Shown piece by piece: positions 56,415 through 64,000 of a stretch of DNA of 64,000 nucleotides. Position numbers and translations under genes: made by a program. The notes beneath the pieces are model-generated. The model was not told where the DNA came from and made no database searches. It saw only the letters and a program-made list of their open reading frames with translations. How positions within the stretch are numbered: the first letter of the stretch is position 1; each line of letters opens with the position of its first letter. The stretch spans positions 744,001-808,000 of the forward strand of contig NZ_RFFK01000001.1 of the NCBI RefSeq assembly GCF_003696305.1. Direction: 5' to 3'. This stretch comes from Pseudomonas sp. AOB-7. GTDB taxonomy: Bacteria; Pseudomonadota; Gammaproteobacteria; Pseudomonadales; Pseudomonadaceae.

Positions 56415-57302
56415 TCACAGGTCGACCAGCTGATCAGTGAACCATTCGATGAAGCTGGCCACCGCCGGCTTGTCCAGGCGCAGACGCTCGCAGACCAGTG
56501 CGTACTGCCCCAGCGAGGCCACCTGGGCGGCGAACGGGCGCACCAGGCGGCCGCTGGCCAGGTCCTCGGCGCTGGTCAGGTTGTCGCCGATGGCCACGCC
56601 CTGGCCGCGCGCGGCGGCCTCCATGGTCAGCCCGGCATGGCCGAGGTAGAGGTGGCGCGCCGGCTGGATGTCGCCGGCGTGGGTGGTCAACCAGGCGGTC
56701 CAGGTCTTGCCGTCCTGGTCGTCGTGCAGCAGGCAGTGGCGGGCGAGATCGCGCGGGTGCTTGAGCGGCAGCTGGTTGAACAGGCCGGGGCTGCACACCG
56801 GGAAGAACTGCAGGGTCGGCAGCGGCCGCACAAAATAGGCGCTGGCGTCCTCGGGGCCGGTGCCGTAGGTGATCGCCAAGTCGATCTCGGCACCGGGCAA
56901 GGGCGCCTCCAGTGGCTGCTCGTGCAGGTGCAGGGTGATCTGCGGGTGGCGTTCGGCGAAATCGGCCAGGCGCCCGACCAACCACTTCTGCGCCAGCTCC
57001 ACGGTCACCGCGATGCGCAGCTGCGCCTGCGAGCCGGGGTCGCGCAGCTCGTCGCAGGCCTCACCGATCAGCTCGAAGGCCTGCTGCAGGCTGTGCAACA
57101 GACGCCGCGCCTGCGGCGTCGGCCGCACCTGACGGCCCTCGCGCTGGAACAGCGCGGTACCGAGCTGCTCCTCCAGCTGGCGAATCTGGTGGCTGACCGC
57201 GCTGTCGGTGACGCACAGCTCGGCCGCGGCGCGGCCGAAGTGGGCGTGGCGCGCGGCGGCCTCGAAGGTACGCAGGGCGGTGAGCGAAGGCAGGCGGCGC
57301 AT
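56415..57302 (-). CDS. LysR-family regulator, GcvA type
   Basis: The 295-residue LysR-type regulator begins MRRLPSLTALRTFEAAARHAHFGRAAAEL, the GcvA-subgroup helix-turn-helix (TDSAVSHQIRQLEEQLG), followed by an effector domain. It lies 95 bases upstream of the deiminase-like gene on the same strand and is the obvious candidate to control it, perhaps with a polyamine as inducer. A 13-bp palindrome TGAATTCAATTCA (56405-56417) overlaps its stop codon and stands before the deiminase gene. Confidence 0.88.
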   Translation of the reverse strand: MRRLPSLTALRTFEAAARHAHFGRAAAELCVTDSAVSHQIRQLEEQLGTALFQREGRQVRPTPQARRLLHSLQQAFELIGEACDELRDPGSQAQLRIAVTVELAQKWLVGRLADFAERHPQITLHLHEQPLEAPLPGAEIDLAITYGTGPEDASAYFVRPLPTLQFFPVCSPGLFNQLPLKHPRDLARHCLLHDDQDGKTWTAWLTTHAGDIQPARHLYLGHAGLTMEAAARGQGVAIGDNLTSAEDLASGRLVRPFAAQVASLGQYALVCERLRLDKPAVASFIEWFTDQLVDL

Positions 57303-57471
57303 GGCGATCCCGGTTCCGGCAAAAGCCGCATCCTGGCTCAGGATAAACAGGCCGGCAAGCGCTGCGCATGGCTCTCCCCGCCCCTACTCCCGGCGCCTCT
57401 GCAAGCTCGGCCATGGCCAGTCGCTACGCTCGCCGACCGGGGCGAGCGTGCACTGGAGAGCGGAACGCCCC

Positions 57472-58476
57472 CTAGAGTTCTGGTGATCTGACAGACGCAG
57501 CCGCCACCCTCGGCGCCGGTATCTCGCAGCCGGCCTGCGTCGAGGGGGACTCCTGCGCCGCTGGGCTGTGACTGTAGGGCCAGGAGTGGATCGCTTGGCT
57601 GAGCGCGACATTCACCACCGGCGCCTCCAATTCCTCGAGATGGGTGAGGACATCCTCGGGCTTGAGCACCAGTACGTCGCAGTCCAGGCTGTCGAGCACC
57701 GTCTCGGCGGTGTTGCCGATCAGCGCACCGCTCAGACCGCTGCGCCCCACGCTGCCGATCACGCACAGCGCCACCTCGAAGCGCCTGGCAATGGCCGGGA
57801 TCAGCGACTCCGCCGGTCCTTCCTCGATATGCAGGCGGACGTCCTCGATATTGAATTCGGCCTGCAGCGCCTTGCAGTGTTCCACATACATCGAGCGAAT
57901 GCTCTCCTTGACCTGGTACACCGGATCCCCCGCCATCTGCTGCGGACAGGGATAGGCTGACATCAGGTGCAGGGTACCGCCGGTCATGCGGGCGATATCG
58001 TAGCCGTGGCCGACGATCCCGGCGTGCAGCAGCCGGTGGCTGATGTCCTCGTTGCCGGCGTCGATCGCCGCGAGGATGCTGCCGCCGAGCCAGGAAATCG
58101 CCGACTTGACGATCAGCACTGGGCAGGGGCAGTGACGCAGCAACTTCCAGTCTTCGGACGGCAGGAAGGTCTTGAGCAGCGGGTTGTCCGGGCGGTGCTG
58201 CTTGATCACCAGCCCGCAACCCTGAGCCTGCTGTACGGCGATGATGGTGCGGTGCTCGCACGGGCTCCATGCCTGTTCGCCAGTGACACTGAAACCCTCA
58301 CGGCGTAGGTCGTCCACCACCGCCTGCAGATGGGCATCGGCGTCATTCTTTTTGTCGCAAATCAGCAAGTGCAGGTGAGACTGGGTGGAACTGGCAATCA
58401 ACTTAGCTCTATTTAGTATTATTGGTTCAGGTTGCTTTACATCCATCACAACCAATGTGTTTCGGATGGTATGCAT
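57472..58476 (-). CDS. Tandem universal stress protein (UspE-like)
   Basis: The 334-residue protein has two Usp domains (about 5-130 and 140-275) and a C-terminal extension unlike Usp. The second ends with the nucleotide-binding pattern IGSVGRSGLSGALIGNTAETVLDSLDCDVLVLKP (G-2x-G-9x-G-S/T-like). Pseudomonas Usp genes of this kind serve survival without oxygen, often under ANR; I did not find an exact ANR box. A perfect palindrome lies 14 bases upstream of the ATG. Confidence 0.9.
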   Translation of the reverse strand: MHTIRNTLVVMDVKQPEPIILNRAKLIASSTQSHLHLLICDKKNDADAHLQAVVDDLRREGFSVTGEQAWSPCEHRTIIAVQQAQGCGLVIKQHRPDNPLLKTFLPSEDWKLLRHCPCPVLIVKSAISWLGGSILAAIDAGNEDISHRLLHAGIVGHGYDIARMTGGTLHLMSAYPCPQQMAGDPVYQVKESIRSMYVEHCKALQAEFNIEDVRLHIEEGPAESLIPAIARRFEVALCVIGSVGRSGLSGALIGNTAETVLDSLDCDVLVLKPEDVLTHLEELEAPVVNVALSQAIHSWPYSHSPAAQESPSTQAGCEIPAPRVAAASVRSPEL

Positions 58477-58971
58477 CTTCTGCGTCCTGTAAGTTTAATT
58501 AACTTATACCGGCCCCATGAACTTTACAGAGCCATACGACTCCTTTGTCCTTTTCCCAATCCGTGTTCTGGCCGGATATCGTGGAAACTGCTCAAGCTGC
58601 CCTATCGCAGGAAACGAGAGTACCGCCGAACCCCTGCGGCAAATACCGCACTACTGCTGCCGAGATTGCTCCGCGCCTGCAATGGCGTGGACAAAACGAG
58701 ATCGACCGACTGCTGGCGCATAGGGTAACGCTACCGAACGCTGCGCCGAGAACCGGCCCTTGACAATCAAGTCAATGCGATAAATAACCCCGCCCGACAA
58801 CTTTTTATTTTGGTGACTGTTTTCACGACCGACAAGTCCGCTGGTCGCACACGCAATTTATTTATCGCATAAGAAGAAAAGCTCTTATACGAAGTATCGG
58901 AAAAAACAATAAGTCAAATAACTTGGCGAAGCGCGAGAAAACGCCCCGAGTCCACCAGGCCAGACTCAGCG
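58477..58971. other. AT-rich non-coding island with nested inverted repeats
   Basis: About 495 bases without a convincing gene and clearly richer in A+T than its surroundings. TAAGTT-TAATT-AACTTA (58490-58506) is a perfect palindrome just upstream of the usp start. TTGAC-N6-GTCAA (58760-58775) leads straight into a perfect 12-bp inverted repeat, TGCGATAAATAA (58776-58787) and TTATTTATCGCA (58858-58869), whose loop contains two further short palindromes. It may hold the usp promoter, an operator, an sRNA or a small mobile-element remnant. Confidence 0.5.
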
Positions 58972-59397
58972 TCAGTGAGTTTCGGGCAGGATATCGAAGC
59001 CGCCCTTGTTCTGGCTGACGATACGGAAGGCATGGCTTTCGCCGGCCTTGACCGGCACCGCCAACTCGCGCAGCAGGCGGCCCATGCTGCACAGGGTGTC
59101 GTCCTGCTTGTCCAAAGTGATGCCCACCACGTGGGTGCCAGGCCGCACCTGGAAGGTCGCCACCTCGCCGACGCCGATGCGCGCGGCGACCTGGCGATCC
59201 ACTTCGATGGCCACGTAGCAGCCACCGCCCAGCATGCCGAAGTCGCGATTGACGACGATCTGCGCGCTGCCCGCGCGGGCCTCCTGAAAGGCCAGCAGAC
59301 GCTCGGCCGGCACCGGGCGGACATGTTCCGGGTCACCGCGAAAGGACGAGCAGCCGGCCAGCAACAACAACGGCAGAACGATAGGCAGCGAACGCAT
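58972..59397 (-). CDS. DUF2846-like lipoprotein
   Basis: The 141-residue lipoprotein has a signal with LLAGC (Cys16 as lipidation site). The mature part, IVVNRDFGMLGGGCYVAIEVDRQVAARIGVGEVATFQVRPGTHVVGI, has the beta-rich pattern of DUF2846-type envelope proteins. The function is unknown. GGAGGG lies 5 bases before the ATG, and earlier in-frame ATGs (such as 59481) lack a signal peptide. The AT-rich island begins directly after its stop codon. Confidence 0.8.
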   Translation of the reverse strand: MRSLPIVLPLLLLAGCSSFRGDPEHVRPVPAERLLAFQEARAGSAQIVVNRDFGMLGGGCYVAIEVDRQVAARIGVGEVATFQVRPGTHVVGITLDKQDDTLCSMGRLLRELAVPVKAGESHAFRIVSQNKGGFDILPETH

Positions 59398-59640
59398 GAG
59401 GCCCTCCATGGGCGCGGTGGATGCCGTCTGAGTATTGGCGTGGGAAAGCCATCGGGCAAGCCATCGATCACGGCGATGCACCCCGGCCAGGCCCCGCAGG
59501 CTGTCGCGGTGCCGCCCAGGCCGCGCGCATCACCGGCACCGGTAGCGCGATAGACGCGAACTATCGTGCGCAAACGAGCGCGCAGCCGGCACAGGCCGAG
59601 GCAAATTGGTAAACTCGCGCCATCGTTGCCCGGAGTCCCT

Positions 59641-60930
59641 ATGCGCGAAGAACTGAACCAAGGCCTGATCGACTTTCTCAACGCCTCGCCTACCCCCTTT
59701 CACGCCACCACCAGCCTGGCCATGCGCCTGGAGGCGGCCGGTTATCGCCACCTCGACGAGCGCGCGCCCTGGCACACCGAGGCCGGCGGCCGCTACTACG
59801 TGACCCGCAACGACTCCTCGCTGATCGCCTTCAAGCTCGGCAAGCGCCCGACCGTCGACGGCGGCATTCGCCTGGTCGGTGCGCATACCGACAGCCCCTG
59901 CCTGCGGGTCAAGCCCAACCCCGAGCTGCAGCGCCAGGGCTTCTTCCAGCTCGGCGTGGAAGTCTACGGCGGCGCCCTGCTCGCCCCCTGGTTCGACCGC
60001 GACCTGTCGCTCGCCGGCCGCGTGACCTACCGCCGCGACGGCAAGGTCGAGAGCCAGCTGATCGACTTCTACCAGCCCATCGCCGTGATCCCCAGCCTGG
60101 CCATCCACCTCAACCGCGAGGCCAACCAGGGCTGGGCGATCAACCCGCAGAACGAGCTGCCGCCGATCCTCGCCCAACTGGCCAGCAGCGAGACCGCCGA
60201 CTTCCGAGCCCTGCTCAGCGAACAGCTGGCCATGGAGCACGACTTCAATGCCGATGCGGTGCTGGACTACGAGCTGAGTTTCTACGACACCCAGAGCGCC
60301 GCCATCGTCGGCCTCAATCAGGATTTCATCGCCGGCGCGCGCCTGGACAACCTGCTGTCCTGCTACGCCGGCCTGCAGGCGCTGATCGACTCCAGCGACG
60401 AGGAAACCTGCGTGCTGGTCTGCACCGACCATGAAGAGGTCGGTTCCTGCTCGGCCTGCGGCGCCGACGGCCCCTTCCTCGAACAGGTGCTGCGCCGCGT
60501 GCTGCCGGAGGGCGACGCCTTCGTGCGGACCATCCAGCGTTCGCTGCTGGTGTCGGCCGACAACGCCCACGGCGTGCACCCCAACTATGCCGACAAGCAT
60601 GATGGCAACCACGGGCCCAAGCTCAACGCCGGCCCGGTGATCAAGATCAACAGCAACCAGCGCTACGCCACCAACAGCGAGACCGCCGGCTTCTTCCGCC
60701 ACCTGTGCCTGGAGAACGAGGTGCCGGTGCAGAGCTTCGTGGTGCGCAGCGACATGGCCTGCGGCTCCACCATCGGCCCGCTCACCGCCAGCCAGCTGGG
60801 CGTACGCACCGTCGATATCGGCCTGCCCACCTTCGCCATGCACTCGATCCGCGAACTGGCCGGCAGCCACGACCTGGAGCACCTGGTGAAAGTGCTGAGT
60901 GCGTTTTACTCCAGCCCCGAATTGCCCTGA
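59641..60930 (+). CDS. apeB: M18 aspartyl-type aminopeptidase
   Basis: The 429-residue zinc aminopeptidase of family M18 has metal/catalytic elements [13 protein letters not shown] (His, Asp), [26 protein letters not shown] (catalytic Glu pair) and [24 protein letters not shown] with a final His. It removes N-terminal residues, mainly acidic ones, in the cytoplasm and forms large homo-oligomers. I start at ATG ([13 protein letters not shown]). It is followed by gmhA after 14 bases. Confidence 0.95.
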   Translation: MREELNQGLIDFLNASPTPFHATTSLAMRLEAAGYRHLDERAPWHTEAGGRYYVTRNDSSLIAFKLGKRPTVDGGIRLVGAHTDSPCLRVKPNPELQRQGFFQLGVEVYGGALLAPWFDRDLSLAGRVTYRRDGKVESQLIDFYQPIAVIPSLAIHLNREANQGWAINPQNELPPILAQLASSETADFRALLSEQLAMEHDFNADAVLDYELSFYDTQSAAIVGLNQDFIAGARLDNLLSCYAGLQALIDSSDEETCVLVCTDHEEVGSCSACGADGPFLEQVLRRVLPEGDAFVRTIQRSLLVSADNAHGVHPNYADKHDGNHGPKLNAGPVIKINSNQRYATNSETAGFFRHLCLENEVPVQSFVVRSDMACGSTIGPLTASQLGVRTVDIGLPTFAMHSIRELAGSHDLEHLVKVLSAFYSSPELP

Positions 60931-60944
60931 GAGCGAGCCCCGCG

Positions 60945-61532
60945 ATGATCGAACATATCCGCAACAGCCTGCAGGAAGCCCAGCGCGCGCTGGAGGCCTT
61001 CCTCGCCAACGAGCAGACCCTGGGCAATATCCAGCAGGCCGCCGAGCTGCTGATCGAAAGCTTCGAGGCCAAGGGCAAGGCGTTTTCCTGCGGCAACGGC
61101 GGCTCGATGTGCGACGCCATGCACTTTGCCGAGGAGCTGACCGGGCGCTACCGCAACAACCGCCCCGGCATCGCCGCGGTGTCGATCAGCGACCCCAGCC
61201 ATATCAGCTGCGTGGCCAACGACTTCGGCTACGACCACATCTTCTCGCGCTATATCGAGTCCCATGGCCGCGCCGGCGACGTGCTGATCGCCATCAGCAC
61301 CAGCGGCAAGAGCCCCAACGTGGTCAAGGCCGCCGAAGCGGCCAAGGCCCTGGGGGTGAAGGTGGTGGCCCTGACCGGCAAGCCCGGCTCGCTGCTGGAG
61401 AGCCTGGCGGACGTGTGCATCTGCGCGCCCGGCGGCGACTACGCCGACCGCGTGCAGGAGCTGCATATCAAGGTGCTGCACATCCTCATCGAGCTGATCG
61501 AGCGCAAGCTCAGCCCGCAGAACTACGCCTGA
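60945..61532 (+). CDS. gmhA: Phosphoheptose isomerase, enterobacterial type
   Basis: GmhA converts sedoheptulose 7-phosphate to D-glycero-D-manno-heptose 7-phosphate for LPS inner core. The 195-residue SIS-domain protein closely follows E. coli Gmh[66 protein letters not shown]. The usual P. aeruginosa GmhA differs at these places (for example SAGDAQHFSSELLNRF). So this is either the main GmhA of an unusual lineage or a second isomerase. It is in one transcription unit with apeB. Confidence 0.88.
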   Translation: MIEHIRNSLQEAQRALEAFLANEQTLGNIQQAAELLIESFEAKGKAFSCGNGGSMCDAMHFAEELTGRYRNNRPGIAAVSISDPSHISCVANDFGYDHIFSRYIESHGRAGDVLIAISTSGKSPNVVKAAEAAKALGVKVVALTGKPGSLLESLADVCICAPGGDYADRVQELHIKVLHILIELIERKLSPQNYA

Positions 61533-61550
61533 ACCCGGGCGCCCCGCTCG

Positions 61551-61970
61551 CTAGCGGTCGATCACCTGCCCACGCATCGGCGCCAGGCGCGCCAGCAGGC
61601 GGTTCTGCGCCGGCGTCGGCACCCCCTCGGCGTCCATCGCGTCCTGCAGGTGCTCGACCAGGGCGTTGAAATCGCTGGGGGTCAGGCGCAGACCCTTGTG
61701 GCTCTCCTCCATGCTGTCGCCGGTGTAGACGCAGGGGCCGCCGCTCTCGAAGCACAGCTGCTCGATGAGTTTGTCGCGCAGGCGCTCGATGTCGATATCG
61801 AGAAAGTGCCGGGCGATGCGCGGATCGCGCGCGCTGCCCAGCAGCATGCCCTCGACTATCCGCACGATACCCGGCTCCGCACCCAGGGCGCGGTACAGGC
61901 CGTCGTCGCGCGGCGCCTGCTGGGCGCAGGCCGCCAGCAGCAGCGGCAGGCAGAGCATGGCCAGGCGCAT
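61551..61970 (-). CDS. Lipoprotein group I truncated globin
   Basis: This 139-residue exported lipoprotein (signal ending LLAAC, Cys15) has a group I truncated-hemoglobin fold as its mature part: LYRALGAEPGIVRIVEGMLLGSARDPRIARHFLDID, then VYTGDSMEESHKGLRLTPSDFNALVEHLQ. The proximal F8-type His is His91 (SHKGL). The B10 position that normally holds a distal Tyr (FY in canonical globins) reads Met-Leu. A heme protein outside the cytoplasm is therefore predicted. It is last in an operon after a DUF3034 gene (gap 2 bases). Confidence 0.85.
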   Translation of the reverse strand: MRLAMLCLPLLLAACAQQAPRDDGLYRALGAEPGIVRIVEGMLLGSARDPRIARHFLDIDIERLRDKLIEQLCFESGGPCVYTGDSMEESHKGLRLTPSDFNALVEHLQDAMDAEGVPTPAQNRLLARLAPMRGQVIDR

Positions 61971-61972
61971 GT

Positions 61973-62824
61973 TCAGAAACTCCCCTGCACGGACAGGTAG
62001 ACGCCGTCCTGGTGGTCCAGCGTGGCGATCTCGCCGAGCCGCGCGTAGGCCAGCACCAGGGCCAGGTGCTTGTTCGGAAAGTAGCCGACGAACAGATCGG
62101 CCCAGTCGCTCTCGCCGGCGAAACTCAGGTTGTCGGGCTTTTCCCGGTACTCGATGCCCACCGCCCAGTGCCGATCCAGCAGCACCGCCACCGAGCCCTC
62201 CTTGAGCCAGGAATGGCGGTCGCGGCGGTCGCCGCCGAAGCCCAGCAGGCCCAGTTCGTTGGCCCGGCTGTAGCGCAGGTTGGCGTTGAGCAGCAGGTTG
62301 TAGCCGAAGGCGCCGCCGAGAATCAGCCGGCTGGCCGCCAGGTAGCCTTCGCTGTCCTCGCGACGCTGCGCGCCGACCAGGCTGGGCACCCGGAAGTCGC
62401 GCTGGCGCTTGTGCTGCAGGCCGAGGGCAATCTGCGGCAGGCGGTCGTAGATCAGGTCGCCGGCCAGGCGCAGCTTGAGGCCGAGCACGTCCTGGCTGAG
62501 GCTGTTGTCCGGCAAGTGCAGGTCGCGCGCCAGGGTGCCGAGGTCGAAGCGCTGGCGCGCGTAGGACAGCTCGATGCGGTTGCCGTAGGCCGCCGCCACA
62601 CCGGCCACGTCGAGGCGGTAGTCGCCGGTCTCGACGCGGGTGGCGAACACGTCCGCGCCCCATTCGCCGCGCTCGCCGTAACCGGCCAGCACCGCCCAGG
62701 GCATGATCCCGCCGCCGGCGGTTCCCTCCAGGCTGGTGGCGCCGCCGGTGGCCAGCAGGCGACCTTCGCCGGCGGCGGCCAGCTCGGCGCACAGGCACAG
62801 ACCCGACAGACAGGCGAGTCGCAT
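61973..62824 (-). CDS. DUF3034 outer-membrane-like protein
   Basis: This 283-residue DUF3034 family protein has a signal peptide (about 1-18). The mature start GEGRLLATGGATSLEGTAGGGIMPWAVLAGYG is the family hallmark. Alternating hydrophobic/polar strands and a C-terminal aromatic ending (YLSVQGSF) suggest a small beta barrel in the outer membrane. Function is unknown. It lies 3 bases after the GGDEF-EAL gene and 2 bases before the globin lipoprotein gene, so all three should be made together. Confidence 0.85.
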   Translation of the reverse strand: MRLACLSGLCLCAELAAAGEGRLLATGGATSLEGTAGGGIMPWAVLAGYGERGEWGADVFATRVETGDYRLDVAGVAAAYGNRIELSYARQRFDLGTLARDLHLPDNSLSQDVLGLKLRLAGDLIYDRLPQIALGLQHKRQRDFRVPSLVGAQRREDSEGYLAASRLILGGAFGYNLLLNANLRYSRANELGLLGFGGDRRDRHSWLKEGSVAVLLDRHWAVGIEYREKPDNLSFAGESDWADLFVGYFPNKHLALVLAYARLGEIATLDHQDGVYLSVQGSF

Positions 62825-62827
62825 GTT

Positions 62828-64000
62828 TCAGTGCACCTTGGCCAGGGGGGAACGGTAGGGTTGCGCCAGCCAGGCCTCGAAGGCCGCGGCGGCCAGCGGC
62901 CGGCTGATCAGGTAGCCCTGCGCGGTGTCGCAGTGCCAGCGCTGCAACAGGCTCAGACTGGGCGCCAGTTCGACACCCTCGGCCACCACCTTGAGGCCCA
63001 GGCTGTGGCTCATTTCGATGGTGGAGCGGACGATCACCGAGTCCTCGCTGTGGTCGTCCAGCTCGCGCACGAAACTCTGGTCGATCTTCAGCTCCTGCAC
63101 CGGCATGCGCTTGAGCTGCGCCAGCGAGGAGTAGCCGGTGCCGAAATCGTCCACCGACAGGCCGATGCCACAGCCGCGCAGGCCGTGCAGCACCTGCAGC
63201 GCGCGCTCGGGGTCGAGCATCACGCCGCTCTCGGTGATCTCGAAGATCAGCTGCTCCGGCGCCACCCGGTAGTGCGCCAGCAGCGCGCCGACCCGCGCCG
63301 GCAGGTCGGCGTCGAGCAGGTCCTCGGTGGAGATGTTCAGCGACAGCTGCACCCAGACGCCGCGCCCGTCCCATTCCTGCAGCTGGCGCATGACCTCCTC
63401 GATGACCCAGGCGGTGAGCAGCTGGATGCTGCCGGTGCGCTCGGCCAGCGGGATGAATTCGCCGGGCGAGACCATGCCCAGCTGCGGGTGCTGCCAGCGC
63501 AGCAGCGCCTCGGCCTGGCGCACGAGGCCCTCGCGGATGTCCAGCTTGGGCTGGTAGTGCAGCAGCAGCTGGCCCTGCGCGGCGGCGTGGCGCAGGTCGC
63601 GGATCAGGCGGATCTGCCGCTGCTGGGCGGCGTCGCGGCCCTGCTGGTAGAGCTGCAGGCGACCGGGGTGCTGGGCGGCGTCCTGCATGGCGATGCGCGC
63701 ACGGCGCAGCAGATCGTCCGGCGTGTCACCGTCGGCCGGGTAGGCGGCGATGCCGATACGGCAGTCCAGGGCGACGTCCAGGGTGCCGATGCGCAGCGGC
63801 TTGAGCAGCAGCTGGTGCAGGCGGTCGGCGCTGGCCACCGCGCTGTCGCCATCGCACTGCTCCAGCAGCAGGAGGAACTCGTCGCCCAACAGGCGCGCCA
63901 GGCTGTCGCCGGGGCGCAGGGTCGCTTGCAGGCGCCGGGCCAGCTGCTGCAGGGCCAGGTCGCCGCCGCCCTGGCCGCAGCTCTCGTTGATCGCGGCGAA
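62828..64000 (-). CDS. GGDEF-EAL cyclic-di-GMP phosphodiesterase (cut by window edge)
   Basis: Only the C-terminal ~390 residues are in the window. The GGDEF domain is degenerate (ARLLGDEFLLLL, Leu-Gly-Asp-Glu-Phe instead of GGDEF). The EAL domain has all expected catalytic elements: EALLRW, NIS, FEITES, DDFGTGYSSL, LKIDQSF and AEGVE, so it should hydrolyse cyclic-di-GMP. The reading frame runs unbroken to base 64000; the true start and any N-terminal sensor lie outside. First gene of the EAL / DUF3034 / globin operon. Confidence 0.93.
   Translation of the reverse strand, partial: FAAINESCGQGGGDLALQQLARRLQATLRPGDSLARLLGDEFLLLLEQCDGDSAVASADRLHQLLLKPLRIGTLDVALDCRIGIAAYPADGDTPDDLLRRARIAMQDAAQHPGRLQLYQQGRDAAQQRQIRLIRDLRHAAAQGQLLLHYQPKLDIREGLVRQAEALLRWQHPQLGMVSPGEFIPLAERTGSIQLLTAWVIEEVMRQLQEWDGRGVWVQLSLNISTEDLLDADLPARVGALLAHYRVAPEQLIFEITESGVMLDPERALQVLHGLRGCGIGLSVDDFGTGYSSLAQLKRMPVQELKIDQSFVRELDDHSEDSVIVRSTIEMSHSLGLKVVAEGVELAPSLSLLQRWHCDTAQGYLISRPLAAAAFEAWLAQPYRSPLAKVH

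Noticed and set aside
58760..58775. An ANR/FNR box for the usp gene
   Set aside because: The half-sites TTGAC and GTCAA are six bases apart, giving 16 bp, whereas ANR needs TTGAT-N4-ATCAA (14 bp).
58888..58900. A loxP-like arm (TATACGAAGTAT) in the AT-rich island
   Set aside because: Only one arm-like stretch is present, without the 8-bp spacer and second arm. A chance match in AT-rich DNA.

Overview
The window is about 64 kb of high-GC, gene-dense chromosome from a Pseudomonas species, most probably close to the P. aeruginosa / P. mendocina / P. alcaligenes lineage. The evidence is gene order that I recognise from P. aeruginosa. The left third reads tolQRA - ybgC - ruvCAB - pmpR - aspS - dps-like - membrane cold-shock protein - slyX - HIT - oprD - thioesterase - proS. 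The centre reads lauroyltransferase - minCDE - rluA. The phhRABC cluster, the ECF sigma / FabH-like pair, an OprP/OprO-type porin and Pseudomonas-style REP pairs agree with this. No tRNA, rRNA, CRISPR array, transposase or prophage gene was seen. It reads as core chromosome with lineage-specific insertions.

Layout. 1-7.0 kb (minus): cell-envelope Tol-Pal genes (tolA cut by the left edge), Holliday-junction genes ruvCAB, the regulator pmpR and aspS. 7.2-11.8 kb (plus): an HPt/HD-GYP-like protein, an SDR, a Dps-like ferritin, a diguanylate cyclase and a membrane-anchored cold-shock protein. 11.9-18.4 kb: slyX/HIT, oprD with a 670-bp leader, a thioesterase, proS, a lipoprotein and a lytic transglycosylase. 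18.4-20.8 kb (minus): a tight methyltransferase / VOC / VOC / aldo-keto reductase operon. 20.9-24.0 kb: a 1032-residue PBP-like transglycosylase/transpeptidase. 24-33 kb: putP, a FemAB-like GNAT, an OprO-type porin, small membrane proteins, an MFS exporter and an SDR. 33-38.5 kb: an alpha/beta hydrolase overlapping an MlaA-like gene, MerR, pirin and patatin. 38.5-42.3 kb: lpxL-type acyltransferase, minCDE, rluA. 42.3-46.6 kb: phenylalanine catabolism (phhR, phhABC). 46.6-50 kb: ECF sigma with a ZAS-type zinc anti-sigma, FabH-like KAS III, and a secreted lipase-like protein. 50-58.5 kb: an FMN glutamate-synthase-like protein, a chemoreceptor, a LysE exporter, a LysR / agmatine-deiminase-like / polyamine-binding-protein group, and a universal stress protein. 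58.5-64 kb: an AT-rich non-coding island, a lipoprotein, apeB, an enterobacterial-type gmhA, and a three-gene operon of a GGDEF-EAL protein (cut by the right edge), a DUF3034 outer-membrane-like protein and a lipoprotein that is a truncated globin.

Functional themes. Much of the window concerns the envelope: Tol-Pal, LpxL, GmhA, an MlaA paralogue, PBP and lytic transglycosylase, porins and Min division-site placement. A second theme is cyclic-di-GMP: a degenerate HD-GYP, a GGDEF protein without an I-site, and an EAL protein with complete catalytic residues. The most novel-looking unit is the GGDEF-EAL / DUF3034 / lipoprotein-globin operon at the right edge. Other points worth a second look are the OprO-type selectivity residues of the phosphate porin, the diverged agmatine deiminase paired with a binding protein, and the AT-rich element at 58776-58869 bounded by a perfect 12-bp inverted repeat.
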